Assembly (NCBI GenBank): GCA_910584125.1
Contig: CAJTXU010000008.1
Coordinates: forward strand, 18,092 to 82,091
Reading direction: 5' to 3'
DNA from: an uncultured Muribaculaceae bacterium
GTDB lineage: Bacteria; Bacteroidota; Bacteroidia; Bacteroidales; Muribaculaceae
DNA: 64,000 bases
Every line of letters begins with the position of its first letter. The first letter of the stretch is position 1. Positions 8,649-16,683 of the stretch are shown here, one piece after another. Position numbers and translations under genes: made by a program. The notes beneath the pieces are model-generated. The model saw only the letters and a program-made list of their open reading frames with translations. It did not search any database and was not told the origin of the DNA.

Positions 8649-9082
8649 TCCTGTTGGCGGGCGCGGGTGGAGAGCACCATCTTCATGTTGTTTCGTGCGG
8701 CGATGTCAAGCACGCGGACCACCTTGCCGTAGTCCACCACCGAGTCGGCGTAGAGGGCAATGCCGCGTGTGGAGTCGGCGCGCTGGATCTGGGTCAGTTC
8801 GGCCTCAAGGCGTGAAAGGTCGACATATGCCGGCTGCGACAGCAGTCCTGTGGAGTCGTTGCGGTCGGCCACGAGGAATATGCTGTCAGCCGAAGTGATG
8901 TAGACCTCGGTCACCGGTTTGGTGGAGGTCTGCTCGCTGCTCTGGGGGAGGTTGACGTCTATGGCCGCGGGGAAGATAATCGTGCTGGTCACCATGAAGA
9001 AGATGAGCAGCAGGAAGATCACGTCGGTCATCGACGACATAGAGAACGTGTCGAGCGGCTGGAAGTTTCGTTTTAAAGCCAT
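8645..9082 (-). CDS. exbD: ExbD/TolR biopolymer transport protein
   Basis: 145 residues, one N-terminal membrane helix containing the conserved proton-carrying Asp (D20 in SMTDVIFLLLIFFM), then a periplasmic domain. It forms the proton channel with the ExbB protein at 9113 and drives TonB. Thirty bases separate it from exbB, and a four-base overlap links it to tonB. Confidence 0.93.
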   Translation of the reverse strand: MALKRNFQPLDTFSMSSMTDVIFLLLIFFMVTSTIIFPAAIDVNLPQSSEQTSTKPVTEVYITSADSIFLVADRNDSTGLLSQPAYVDLSRLEAELTQIQRADSTRGIALYADSVVDYGKVVRVLDIAARNNMKMVLSTRARQQE

Positions 9083-9112
9083 GATGTCATGTCAAGAGGT
9101 GGAACATGCGGC

Positions 9113-9733
9113 TCAGGCCGGCTCGTTGAGAAGGTCCATGAATTCCATCGTCTTCGACTCCATGGAGTTCATGACGCGGTTGATGCGCGCCGTCAGGTAG
9201 TTGTAGGCGAAAAGGGCGATGATTCCGACCACGAGACCGGCGACGGTCGTGACGAGCGCCTGGTAAATGCCGCTGGAGAGCACGGTGATGTTCGCGGCCG
9301 TGCCGGCGTTGGCAAGCGAGAAAAAGGCGTCGATCATGCCGACCACCGTGCCGAGGAATCCGAGCATCGGCGCGCCGGCGGCCGTCGTCGACAGCCAGGG
9401 GAGGCCCTTGGCGAGGGCCGAGACCTCGATGTTGCCGGTGTTCTCGATCGCCACGAGCACGTCGTTCATGTTGCGGCCGATGCGAGAGAGGCCTTTGTCG
9501 ATGAGCCGCGAGTAGGGGGTGCCGGTCTTCTTGCAGAGATTGTGGGCCGACTCGATGTCGCCTTCATGCACGTAGTCGCGGATGCGGTTCATGAAAGTGT
9601 CGTCTTCCTTGGCGGCGCGGTTTATGACGATGCACCGCTCGGTGAAGACATATATGGCGACGAGCAGCAGCAGGGCGAGAGGCATCATGATGTAGCCGCC
9701 GTCCATGACGAGCGACCAGAACGAAAGTGTCAT
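9113..9733 (-). CDS. exbB: MotA/TolQ/ExbB proton channel
   Basis: 206 residues with three membrane helices: an N-terminal one, and two around the conserved region GAPMLGFLGTVVGMIDAF and the helix with ALVTTVAGLVVGIIALFAYN. It is part of the TonB energising complex. It follows pdxJ by 30 bases in the order pdxJ-exbB-exbD-tonB, a common Bacteroidetes arrangement. Confidence 0.93.
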   Translation of the reverse strand: MTLSFWSLVMDGGYIMMPLALLLLVAIYVFTERCIVINRAAKEDDTFMNRIRDYVHEGDIESAHNLCKKTGTPYSRLIDKGLSRIGRNMNDVLVAIENTGNIEVSALAKGLPWLSTTAAGAPMLGFLGTVVGMIDAFFSLANAGTAANITVLSSGIYQALVTTVAGLVVGIIALFAYNYLTARINRVMNSMESKTMEFMDLLNEPA

Positions 9734-9763
9734 GCTTGGTATGGTTTAGGGTTTCTTGATTGA

Positions 9764-10477
9764 TTACTTTAGCTGGAGGAGATATCGGGCTATCGTGTTC
9801 TCGATGCCGAGATAGAGGGCGTCGGAGATGATGGCGTGGCCGATGCTGACCTCGTCGAGCAGCGGCAACGCGTTCTTGAAATACCTGAGGTTGCGGAGGT
9901 TGAGGTCATGGCCTGCGTTCAGGCCGAGGCCAACGGCGCGGGCGTGTTCCGAAGCCTTCACGAACGGGGCGACGGCGCGGGCCGGGTCTTCGTCATACAT
10001 GTCGGCGTAAGGTTTGGTGTACAGCTCCACGCGGTCGGCTCCGATCTCGGCGGCGGCAGTGATCTGCGCGGGGTCCGGGTCGACGAAGATGGAGACTCGC
10101 GCCCCGCATGTCTTGAGCCGGGCGGTCACGTCGCGCAGGAACTCGCGGTTGGCCGTCACGTTCCATCCCGCCGAACTCGTCAGCGCGTCGGGGGCGTCGG
10201 GCACGAGCGTCACCTGGGCGGGGCGAGCCTCGCAGACGAGGTCGATGAAATCCTGCGAGGGATAACCCTCGATGTTGAACTCGGTGGTGACTATTGCAGA
10301 CAGCAGGTGCACGTCGCGACGCGTGATATGTCTCTCGTCGGGGCGCGGATGCACGGTGATGCCCTCGGCTCCGAAACGCTCGCAGTCGGCGGCGAACTTC
10401 TCGACGTCGGGCACGTTCTCGCCACGCGCGTTGCGTAACGTGGCCACTTTATTGATGTTGACGCTCAGTCTTGTCAT
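9764..10477 (-). CDS. pdxJ: Pyridoxine 5'-phosphate synthase
   Basis: 237 residues, the usual length. It condenses 1-deoxyxylulose 5-phosphate with 3-amino-2-oxopropyl phosphate in the DXP-dependent vitamin B6 pathway. Typical features are the N-terminus [17 protein letters not shown], the HPRPDERHI phosphate/active-site loop near 42, and [11 protein letters not shown] near 193. It is the first gene of the pdxJ-exbB-exbD-tonB unit, with a likely promoter at 10575. Confidence 0.95.
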   Translation of the reverse strand: MTRLSVNINKVATLRNARGENVPDVEKFAADCERFGAEGITVHPRPDERHITRRDVHLLSAIVTTEFNIEGYPSQDFIDLVCEARPAQVTLVPDAPDALTSSAGWNVTANREFLRDVTARLKTCGARVSIFVDPDPAQITAAAEIGADRVELYTKPYADMYDEDPARAVAPFVKASEHARAVGLGLNAGHDLNLRNLRYFKNALPLLDEVSIGHAIISDALYLGIENTIARYLLQLK

Positions 10478-10574
10478 CTCGTTAAGGTTTTAGGCACGAT
10501 ATTTGTATTGTCAGTAATGGCGCGTCCGAGCCCCGATAATAAAAAGACTCGCGCACGCGTTTTAAACTGGAAGG

Positions 10575-10582
10575 CAAATTTA
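10575..10582 (-). promoter_or_regulatory. -7 box for the pdxJ operon
   Basis: CAAATTTA on the plus strand is TAAATTTG read on the minus strand, a full match to TAnnTTTG. It lies about 98 bases upstream of pdxJ. No clear TTG is seen 20 bases further upstream. Confidence 0.45.
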
Positions 10583-10615
10583 CTAAAAATCTGACAAAAA
10601 TAAAAGGAAAAGTTT

Positions 10616-11119
10616 ATGACAGCAAAAGATGCCGTATCGATTACGAGGAAAAATGAAGCCGACGGAGCGCTGCCGACGGTGGATTGCGGCACGCATTTGC
10701 TTGAGGTTCTGCCCAAGCTTCTCGACTCGCCGGGGCGCGAGCTCGCGGTGAGCGACGGTGGGGCCACGACGGGGGTCATCGACCAGACTTCGCTGCTCGA
10801 GGCTCTCGGGCGTCAGATATCGCCGCGCTACGACTGCTCGGTGATAGAGGTGGAGTGCTCGCCCGCCGACTACAGCGCGTCGCATATAGCCCGGGCCGTG
10901 GAGGATTCGGACGTGCATCTCGTCGACCTGCTCACGAACCCGGCCGACGGCGGCCATCTGCGCGTCACGCTGCGCGTGCGCTGCGACGACCCGCTTGCGA
11001 CGGTCCACAGTCTGGAGCGTTACGGATATTCCGTGACCGACGTCCACGGTCACGGCGAAACATCGGCCACGGCGGCCATCGAGAGGCTGCTCGAGCTGCA
11101 GGCCCTTATAAACGTCTGA
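10616..11119 (+). CDS. CBS-domain-like protein
   Basis: 167 residues. The N-terminal half resembles one degenerate CBS repeat (LAVSDGGATTGVIDQTSLLEAL) and the C-terminal half an ACT-like fold (LRVTLRVRCDDPLATVHSLERYGYSVTDV). Its place between pdxJ and nadK is typical of Bacteroidetes, where a CBS protein is annotated. It ends two bases before nadK, so it is probably co-transcribed and may sense a nucleotide. The role is unknown. Confidence 0.75.
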   Translation: MTAKDAVSITRKNEADGALPTVDCGTHLLEVLPKLLDSPGRELAVSDGGATTGVIDQTSLLEALGRQISPRYDCSVIEVECSPADYSASHIARAVEDSDVHLVDLLTNPADGGHLRVTLRVRCDDPLATVHSLERYGYSVTDVHGHGETSATAAIERLLELQALINV

Positions 11120-11121
11120 AC

Positions 11122-11976
11122 ATGATAGCAATATACGGAGCCGACAGGCAGGAGGAGCATCTCGCGCAGCTCGGGCGGTTTTTCGAATCGCTCGCCGGCT
11201 CGGGCCTCGAAATCTGTGTGCACACGCAGTTCGCCGACTATCTCTTGTCGGTTGGAATCGCGGCTGGGGGCTTCCGCCGCGTAGACAGCCTGCCGGACGA
11301 CACGCGTCTGGTGGTCAGCCTCGGAGGCGACGGCACATTCCTGCGCGCCTCGTCGTGGGCCGGGCGAGACATCCCGGTGATGGGCATAAACACCGGACAT
11401 CTGGGATATCTGGCGGCCTTCTCGCTCGACAAACCGCAAGAGGTCGAGGCGGCACTGCGCGGAGACTTCGACGTCTCGCGGCGCATGACGGTCGAACTCG
11501 AGTGCGACGCGTTGCCGGCGGGGTTCAGTCCGGTGGCGCTCAACGAGATTTCGATTCTGAAAGGCGACACGACAAGCATGGTGTCGATCTCGGCCCGGCT
11601 CGACGGCTATTATCTGGCCGACTATCTTGCCGACGGGCTTCTGGTGGCGACGCCGACGGGCAGCACGGCCTACAATCTGTCTTGCGGCGGCCCGATCCTG
11701 GAGCCTATAGTGGAGAGCATCATCCTGACGCCGATAGCGCCGCATTCGCTGACGTTGCGTCCGCTGGTGGTCGGCGCTGCGTCGCGCATCGAGCTTGAGG
11801 TGACCACTCGCGGCGAGTCGTGTCATATCGGCGTCGACGGGCGGACTTTCGCCGTGCCGTCTGGGGCGCGGCTTCTGGTGAGGCGCGGGAGGTATATGGT
11901 GAGCGTGGCGCAGCCGCGCTCGGCCAATTTCGCGGAGACACTGCGTCGCAAGCTCCGCTGGGGTGCCCGTAACTGA
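11122..11976 (+). CDS. nadK: NAD kinase
   Basis: 284 residues from the ATG two bases after the preceding stop. It phosphorylates NAD to NADP. Diagnostic motifs are SLGGDGTFLRA (ATP/NAD site) near 70, NTGHLGYLA near 90, and ATPTGSTAYNLSCGGPI near 180. A strong hairpin terminator follows. Confidence 0.97.
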   Translation: MIAIYGADRQEEHLAQLGRFFESLAGSGLEICVHTQFADYLLSVGIAAGGFRRVDSLPDDTRLVVSLGGDGTFLRASSWAGRDIPVMGINTGHLGYLAAFSLDKPQEVEAALRGDFDVSRRMTVELECDALPAGFSPVALNEISILKGDTTSMVSISARLDGYYLADYLADGLLVATPTGSTAYNLSCGGPILEPIVESIILTPIAPHSLTLRPLVVGAASRIELEVTTRGESCHIGVDGRTFAVPSGARLLVRRGRYMVSVAQPRSANFAETLRRKLRWGARN

Positions 11977-11989
11977 GGCGTCGTGATAT

Positions 11990-12025
11990 AAAAAGGGCCG
12001 GCAGCGTTGCTGTCGGCCTTTTTTT
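11990..12025 (+). terminator. Rho-independent terminator after nadK
   Basis: Stem GCCGGCAGC/GCTGTCGGC with a three-base loop, flanked by an A-run and a seven-T run, so it can stop transcription from both sides. Confidence 0.85.
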
Positions 12026-12070
12026 GCTCGGCTGCGCCTCGCCACAGGAATCGGGCAAAGCCCTTAGTTG
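12022..12070. repeat. Intergenic repeat element, copy 1 (nadK/secG gap)
   Basis: A roughly 48-base element directly after the terminator T-run. Its first 24 bases (TGCTCGGCTGCGCCTCGCC core) are identical to 20096-20119. After a variable stretch it shares GGGCAAA, CCCTT and GTT with that copy. It runs into the end of secG. Confidence 0.6.
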
Positions 12071-12435
12071 GCGGGGGTGGCGGCGGGTGCGGCTGCCGGG
12101 GCGGGCGTCGCGGCGGGTGTGGCCGTGGGCTTCGCGGGGGCGTTGACCGGAGCGGGCGCGGCGCTGTTGGGCGCGGGAGCCGCCGCCGGAGTGATGTTCG
12201 AAACGTTCACCGGAGTCTTCACCGCGAACGAAGCGCAAATCGAGATGACGCAGATGAAAATCGCGAGACTCCATGTCGCCTTCTCTATGAAGTCGGTGGT
12301 CTTGCGGTAACCAAGATACTGGTTGCCGCTCGAATAGTCGGAGGCAAGACCGCCTCCCTTTGATTTCTGGATGAGCACGGCTCCAATCAGAAGCACGCAC
12401 GCAATCACGATGAGAATGCTTAAGAAGATATACAT
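12064..12435 (-). CDS. secG: Preprotein translocase subunit SecG
   Basis: 123 residues. Two membrane helices (about 2-20 and 54-72) flank the conserved loop LIQKSKGGGLASDYSSGNQYLGYRKT (described in part as KGGGLAS). The C-terminal 45 residues are a low-complexity Ala/Pro tail, longer than in the enterobacterial protein. It is an auxiliary part of the SecYEG channel. Convergent with nadK. Confidence 0.92.
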   Translation of the reverse strand: MYIFLSILIVIACVLLIGAVLIQKSKGGGLASDYSSGNQYLGYRKTTDFIEKATWSLAIFICVISICASFAVKTPVNVSNITPAAAPAPNSAAPAPVNAPAKPTATPAATPAPAAAPAATPAN

Positions 12436-12448
12436 ATCTTAAAAATTG

Positions 12449-13141
12449 TTAATTTTCGGTTGGGGCGGTTTCTTGAGAGTCCTTTTCGGGAATATTTTCC
12501 TGATTTTTTATCAATTTCTTAAGAAATCGCATTTGGTATGCAAAGTAAACACTTTTTTTTGGATTATTCAAACTTAATTCCGTAATAATTTCGAGCGCCT
12601 TGGTATAGTTCTTGTTTTTGACCATGAGGGCGAAGAGGGCCTCGGAGAGGTCGGGGCGCGCGGCCGAGGGTGTTTCCGGTGCCTTGCGTGCGGGTTGGGC
12701 GGGATGTTCCTCGCGGGGCTCGGTCTTCTTGTGACGGCGGGCGGCTGTCTTTGGGGGAACGGCCTGAAGGAAAGCGTCGATTGCGCTTGAGGTCTCGTCG
12801 TCGGCAGGGGCGTCGTCGGTTTCGTCGTCGTCTTCGAGCGTCGAAGCGTAGTCGATGGCCGGGGCCGTGACTATCGATTCGATTTCCGGAGTCTCGGCCG
12901 CCTGTTCTGACGAGAACCGATTGATGAATGACGAGATAGTGTCGTCGGTCGAGAGTTCGGGCGGCAGCATGTCGGGATAGAAAGCCGCGAATTCGGCCGG
13001 GTCGAGGCCGAGGATTGTCCGGAGCGCTGACTCGTCTCCGACACAGGCGGCGATGCGGCGCATGAGGCGGGTGCGCTCGTCGCCGGTGGCGTCGGGCAGC
13101 GCCTCTATGTCAGGGTTTATGAAATAAGGAGCTGAAGTCAT
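12449..13141 (-). CDS. Hypothetical protein linked to LptE/SecG
   Basis: 230 residues, no signal peptide. It has an acidic, low-complexity middle (about 100-165) and a conserved-looking C-terminal block resembling a single TPR-like helix pair (LEIITELSLNNPKKSVYFAYQMRFLKKLI). Similar genes sit between an LptE-like gene and secG in other Bacteroidetes. Function unknown; possibly an adaptor. Confidence 0.7.
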   Translation of the reverse strand: MTSAPYFINPDIEALPDATGDERTRLMRRIAACVGDESALRTILGLDPAEFAAFYPDMLPPELSTDDTISSFINRFSSEQAAETPEIESIVTAPAIDYASTLEDDDETDDAPADDETSSAIDAFLQAVPPKTAARRHKKTEPREEHPAQPARKAPETPSAARPDLSEALFALMVKNKNYTKALEIITELSLNNPKKSVYFAYQMRFLKKLIKNQENIPEKDSQETAPTEN

Positions 13142-13169
13142 AAGGTCATTAAGGTCGGGGCCGGACGGC

Positions 13170-13202
13170 TCTAATCATTAATCATTAATCATTAATAATT
13201 AG
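13170..13202. repeat. Short tandem TAATCAT repeats
   Basis: Four head-to-tail copies of a 7-8 base TAATCAT(T) unit just before the start-side gap of the LptE gene end. Similar low-complexity spacers occur at 61018-61055 and 61820-61832. Confidence 0.55.
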
Positions 13203-13206
13203 GGCA

Positions 13207-13728
13207 TTACCAGTTGCCGAAGGTGGCGTTGAAGATGAGGTTCACGATTTCCTCGCTGATCTGCTGGCAGAGGTCGTCCTGCACGTCGGTGAGCATCAGC
13301 GAGGAGTCGAACTGCCGGTAGGCCGAGAAGTTCTGGTCGATGTTGTTGGCGGGGTTCTTCGTGTCGGTGTACTTGACGTGGACCGTGATCGTGAGTCGGG
13401 TCTCGGTGGCGTAGGCGTCCGTGCCGACGGCCTGCGGCGATAGCGAGTAGCCGGTGATCTCGCCCTCGAGCTTGAGGTCGGCGTTGTTGGAGTCGATTTC
13501 CTGAAGGCGCGTGTTGCGGGTCACGTAGTTCAGGAGCTCGTTCTCGAACGTCTGCTGCAGCGGCGGATAGACCAGCGAAGCTCGAATCGGGAAGTTGCCG
13601 ATGTCCACGGTTTTGTAGATCTCGTAGTTGATCGCCGAGCCGTTGAAGGTGTATCTCGGCACGCACCCCGGCGCGAAGAACGCGCAGACGAGGGTGCAGA
13701 GGGCGAGTATCAGTCTATTGGATTTCAT
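13207..13728 (-). CDS. lptE: LptE-like outer-membrane lipoprotein
   Basis: 173 residues with a lipoprotein signal ending in FFAPGC (Cys22). The domain has an LptE-like pattern, with YPPLQQTFENELLNYVTRNTRL and a beta-rich body. LptE plugs the LptD barrel that places lipopolysaccharide in the outer membrane. Its start overlaps the end of the sigma-54 activator gene by 14 bases, so both are co-transcribed. Confidence 0.85.
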   Translation of the reverse strand: MKSNRLILALCTLVCAFFAPGCVPRYTFNGSAINYEIYKTVDIGNFPIRASLVYPPLQQTFENELLNYVTRNTRLQEIDSNNADLKLEGEITGYSLSPQAVGTDAYATETRLTITVHVKYTDTKNPANNIDQNFSAYRQFDSSLMLTDVQDDLCQQISEEIVNLIFNATFGNW

Positions 13729-14887
13729 ACTCCTGGAGTTTTCGGTAGAGGGTTCTGAGCGAGATGTTGAGGTCTTCGGCCGTCTTGCGTTTGTTGCCTC
13801 CGTTGCGGGCCAGAGTCTCGGCGATGGTCGTCTTCTCGGCCTCTTCGAGCGAAGTGGGCACGGAGTGAATGCCGATGAGGTCGGCTTCGGGATACTTGAC
13901 CAGCGAAGTCACCGACGGCACAGGGGAGAACTCTCCCGAATGGTCGGCGGGGTCGGACGCGCCTGTCATGACGTGCTTCTTGAGTTGCTCGATTTCTGCT
14001 TTGAGCGAGAGCACGAGCTGCCAGAGCATCTTGCGTTCGGCCTCGGGGTCTTCGGCGCGCTGAGTGGTGGCCGGAGTCGAGAGTCCGGAATGGTCGATGG
14101 GCAGCACCTCGAGCATCCGCTGGCGCGAGATCTCGCTGCCGGCGTCGAAGAGCGAGAGCTGGTCGACGATGTTCTTGAGCTGGCGCACGTTGCCGGGCCA
14201 GCGGTAAAGCTCCATGGCGTGTACGGCCTCGGGCGAGAACGAAATGGGCTCGGTCATATAGCGGCGTGCGAAGTCGGAGGCGAACTTGCGGGCGAGCAGA
14301 TGGATGTCGGCGCCGCGGTCGTGCAGGTTGGGCACGACGATGGTCACCGTCGACAGCCTGTAATAGAGGTCCTCGCGGAACCGCCCATTTCTCACGGCCT
14401 CGAGCAGGTTGACGTTGGTGGCGGCCACGATGCGCACGTCGGTCTTCTGGACTACCGACGAACCGACCTTCAGGAACTCGCCCGATTCGAGCACGCGCAG
14501 CAGGCGGGCCTGGGTGGTGAGCGGAAGCTCGGCGACCTCGTCGAGGAAGAGCGTTCCGCCGTCGGCCTCCTCGAAATAACCCTTGCGGGCGGCGATGGCG
14601 CCGGTGAACGAGCCCTTCTCGTGTCCGAACAGTTCGGAGTCGATGGTGCCTTCGGGTATAGCCCCGCAGTTGACGGCTATGTATTTCTTATGTTTGCGGG
14701 CGCCGAACTGGTGGATGATCTTTGGGAAGAATTCCTTGCCCGATCCGCTCTCGCCGTTGACGAGCACCGACAGGTCGATCGGGGCCACGCGCACGGCCCT
14801 CGAGATGGCCTCGAGCAGGGCAGGCGAGTTGCCGATGATGCCGAAGCGTTGCTTGGCCTGTTGTATCTCAGAAGAGTCTGTATTCAT
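13715..14887 (-). CDS. Sigma-54-dependent transcriptional activator (AAA+/Fis HTH)
   Basis: 390 residues from the ATG at 14887. A TTG 33 bases upstream is possible but lies almost at the predicted transcription start. The AAA+ domain has Walker A GESGSGKE (45-52), the sigma-54 contact loop GSFTGA (92-97, a GAFTGA variant), and GGTLFLDEVAELP as Walker B. The last 40 residues form a Fis-type HTH (GNKRKTAEDLNISLRTLYRKL). There is no receiver or sensor domain, so its activity may be set by abundance or partners. It heads the lptE-secG cluster. Confidence 0.9.
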   Translation of the reverse strand: MNTDSSEIQQAKQRFGIIGNSPALLEAISRAVRVAPIDLSVLVNGESGSGKEFFPKIIHQFGARKHKKYIAVNCGAIPEGTIDSELFGHEKGSFTGAIAARKGYFEEADGGTLFLDEVAELPLTTQARLLRVLESGEFLKVGSSVVQKTDVRIVAATNVNLLEAVRNGRFREDLYYRLSTVTIVVPNLHDRGADIHLLARKFASDFARRYMTEPISFSPEAVHAMELYRWPGNVRQLKNIVDQLSLFDAGSEISRQRMLEVLPIDHSGLSTPATTQRAEDPEAERKMLWQLVLSLKAEIEQLKKHVMTGASDPADHSGEFSPVPSVTSLVKYPEADLIGIHSVPTSLEEAEKTTIAETLARNGGNKRKTAEDLNISLRTLYRKLQEYEIQ

Positions 14888-14930
14888 TTGTATCGGTCTG
14901 AGCACTTTGGTTGTCTTCAAAACAGAACTA

Positions 14931-14960
14931 CAAATTTACAAAAAAAATGTGTCATTTCAA
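14931..14960 (-). promoter_or_regulatory. Promoter of the sigma-54 activator-lptE operon
   Basis: Read on the minus strand: TAAATTTG (14938-14931) with TTG at 14960-14958, spacer 19. It lies 44 bases upstream of the ATG at 14887. Confidence 0.65.
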
Positions 14961-15021
14961 AAAAGTGGAGGGATAAAGGGCGGGGCGGAGGGGGACGTCG
15001 TAATTTTGCGGCAAAAAAACT

Positions 15022-16608
15022 ATGGAGGTTATCGATATTGATGCTGCGGCTCGGAAGGTGACGCCCGGCGACGAGTGCGACCTGCGGCTGCTGGGTCGTG
15101 CGCTCGACAGTTACGAGGCTCTGCGTGAGTTCCGCAGCCGACGCGAGCGTTGCAAGCGCTTCACCTACGGCGACCAGTGGAACGACACGGTCAACGACCG
15201 AGGGGTGCGTATGCGCGAGGAGGACTATATCCGCAGCCAGGGCAACATCCCGCTGAAGAACAATCTCATACGCCGGCTCGTGCGCAATGTGCTCGGCGTC
15301 TACCGCAACCGGTGGAGGCTTCCGGTCTGTGTGGCCCGCGACCCGTCGGAGGCGGGTTACGCCACGACGCTCAACACCCTGCTGCGCTATAATGTCGACG
15401 CCAACCGACTTGTCGAGATGTATGCGCGCACCATGGAGGAGTTTCTGATCAGCGGCATGGCTGTCCATAAGAAATGGTTCGGGCGCAAGTGCGGACGCAC
15501 CGACTGCTGGACCGATCAGGTGTCGCCCGCTGATTTCTTTTTCGACATGGATAGCCGCGACTTCCGCGGCGACGACGTAAGCCTCGTCGGCGAGGTCCAC
15601 GACATGGGGTTCGAGGCGCTGTGCGCGACGTTCGCCCGCAGTCCGGCCGACGTCGAGGCCATCTCGCGGCTCTACGGCCTGCGTGCCGACTCCGTCTCGG
15701 ACGTCCGCTGCCGTGTCTATGAGGTCTGGGAGCGTAGGCTCCCGATGCGGCTCGAATGCCACGACCGCGCCACAGGGCGCCGCTACTCCGCCGAGGCGTC
15801 GGCCCTCGCCGGAATCGAAGCCGAGAACCGACGTCGGCACGCCGCGGGCATACAGCAGATCGCGACAAGCTGGCGCATCGAGGAGGAATGGCGCTGGGCG
15901 TTTCTCACGCCCGAAGGGAGGGTGCTGCGCCGAGGGGTCTCGCCCTACGCCCACGGCGGCCATCCATACGTGTTCAAGGCTTATCCCTTCATCGACGGTG
16001 AGATCCACTCGTTTGTCGACGACATCATCGACCAGCAGAAGCTCACCAACCGGCTCGTCTCGATGTACGACTGGATCCTGCGCGCCTCGGCCAAAGGCGT
16101 CCTGCTTTTCCCCGAAGGGTCGCTGCCCGACGGCGCCGACATCAACGACGTGGCCGACGAATGGGGACGGTTCAACGGCGTCATAGTCTACCGGCCCCGC
16201 GCCGGGGTGCCCCTGCCGCAGCAGGTCAGCTCTAAATCGGCCGACATCGGCATCACCGAACTGCTTGAGATCCAGATGAAGATGATGGAGGACATCTCGG
16301 GCGTCAACGGCGCGTTGCAGGGCAAGCTCGACAGCAGTTCGATGAGCGGCACGCTCTACAACCAGCAGACGCGCAACTCCATCACCGCACTGGCCGACCT
16401 GCTCGGCAGCTTCGACGATTTCGTGACGCGCGCCACCTCGGTCGACGCCTGCAACATAAGGCAGTTCTACACTCCGCGCCGCATCCGCGCCATAGCCGGA
16501 CGCCACCCGGGCGTCAGCGACGGCTTCGCCCCTCGCCGCGATTTCTTCGACACGGGATTCGATTTCTCGTTCGGAACTAAGGAAGTCCCCGCCGCCGACA
16601 ACCAATAA
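15022..16608 (+). CDS. Phage portal-like protein, isolated
   Basis: 528 residues. It resembles podovirus/P22-like portal proteins: an N-terminal charged helix region with QWND, YIRSQGNIPLKNNLIRRLVRNVLG, a central wing (FSYVSPADFFFD-like VSPADFFFDMD), and the C-terminal EDISGVNGALQGKLDSSSMSG and QQTRNSI segment typical of portal stems. No terminase, capsid, tail or integrase genes are nearby; both neighbours are ordinary chromosomal genes on either strand. TAATTTTG at 15001-15008 could be a -7 box only 14 bases before the ATG. It is full length with no frameshift, so it appears maintained. Assignment rests on motif resemblance. Confidence 0.7.
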   Translation: MEVIDIDAAARKVTPGDECDLRLLGRALDSYEALREFRSRRERCKRFTYGDQWNDTVNDRGVRMREEDYIRSQGNIPLKNNLIRRLVRNVLGVYRNRWRLPVCVARDPSEAGYATTLNTLLRYNVDANRLVEMYARTMEEFLISGMAVHKKWFGRKCGRTDCWTDQVSPADFFFDMDSRDFRGDDVSLVGEVHDMGFEALCATFARSPADVEAISRLYGLRADSVSDVRCRVYEVWERRLPMRLECHDRATGRRYSAEASALAGIEAENRRRHAAGIQQIATSWRIEEEWRWAFLTPEGRVLRRGVSPYAHGGHPYVFKAYPFIDGEIHSFVDDIIDQQKLTNRLVSMYDWILRASAKGVLLFPEGSLPDGADINDVADEWGRFNGVIVYRPRAGVPLPQQVSSKSADIGITELLEIQMKMMEDISGVNGALQGKLDSSSMSGTLYNQQTRNSITALADLLGSFDDFVTRATSVDACNIRQFYTPRRIRAIAGRHPGVSDGFAPRRDFFDTGFDFSFGTKEVPAADNQ

Positions 16609-16618
16609 AAGTCTGAAA

Positions 16619-16677
16619 GCGTTGTAATGACAGATTCCCCCCTCCCCGGGGGGACGTCATTGCAACGTCTTAATTTT
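16619..16677 (+). terminator. Terminator after the portal-like gene
   Basis: Outer arms CGTTGTAATGAC (16620-16631) and GTCATTGCAACG (16656-16667), one mismatch, enclose a C-run/G-run inner stem. TTAATTTTT follows. It argues that the MFS gene starts downstream at 16684, not at the ATG-like site inside the hairpin. Confidence 0.7.
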
Positions 16678-16683
16678 TCCGCT

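Noticed and set aside
13170..13202. CRISPR-like repeats
   Set aside because: Units of 7-8 bases without spacers; no cas genes anywhere in the window.
14917..16605. 562-codon open frame on the minus strand opposite the portal-like gene
   Set aside because: It mirrors the codons of the plus-strand gene in GC-rich DNA; its translation is Arg/Val/Asp-rich without domains.
15022..16608. A prophage around the portal-like gene
   Set aside because: No integrase, terminase, capsid or tail gene and no att-like repeats in the neighbouring sequence.
16627..16683. Earlier ATG for the MFS gene
   Set aside because: It sits inside the terminator hairpin; the ATG at 16684 gives the normal N-terminal helix.
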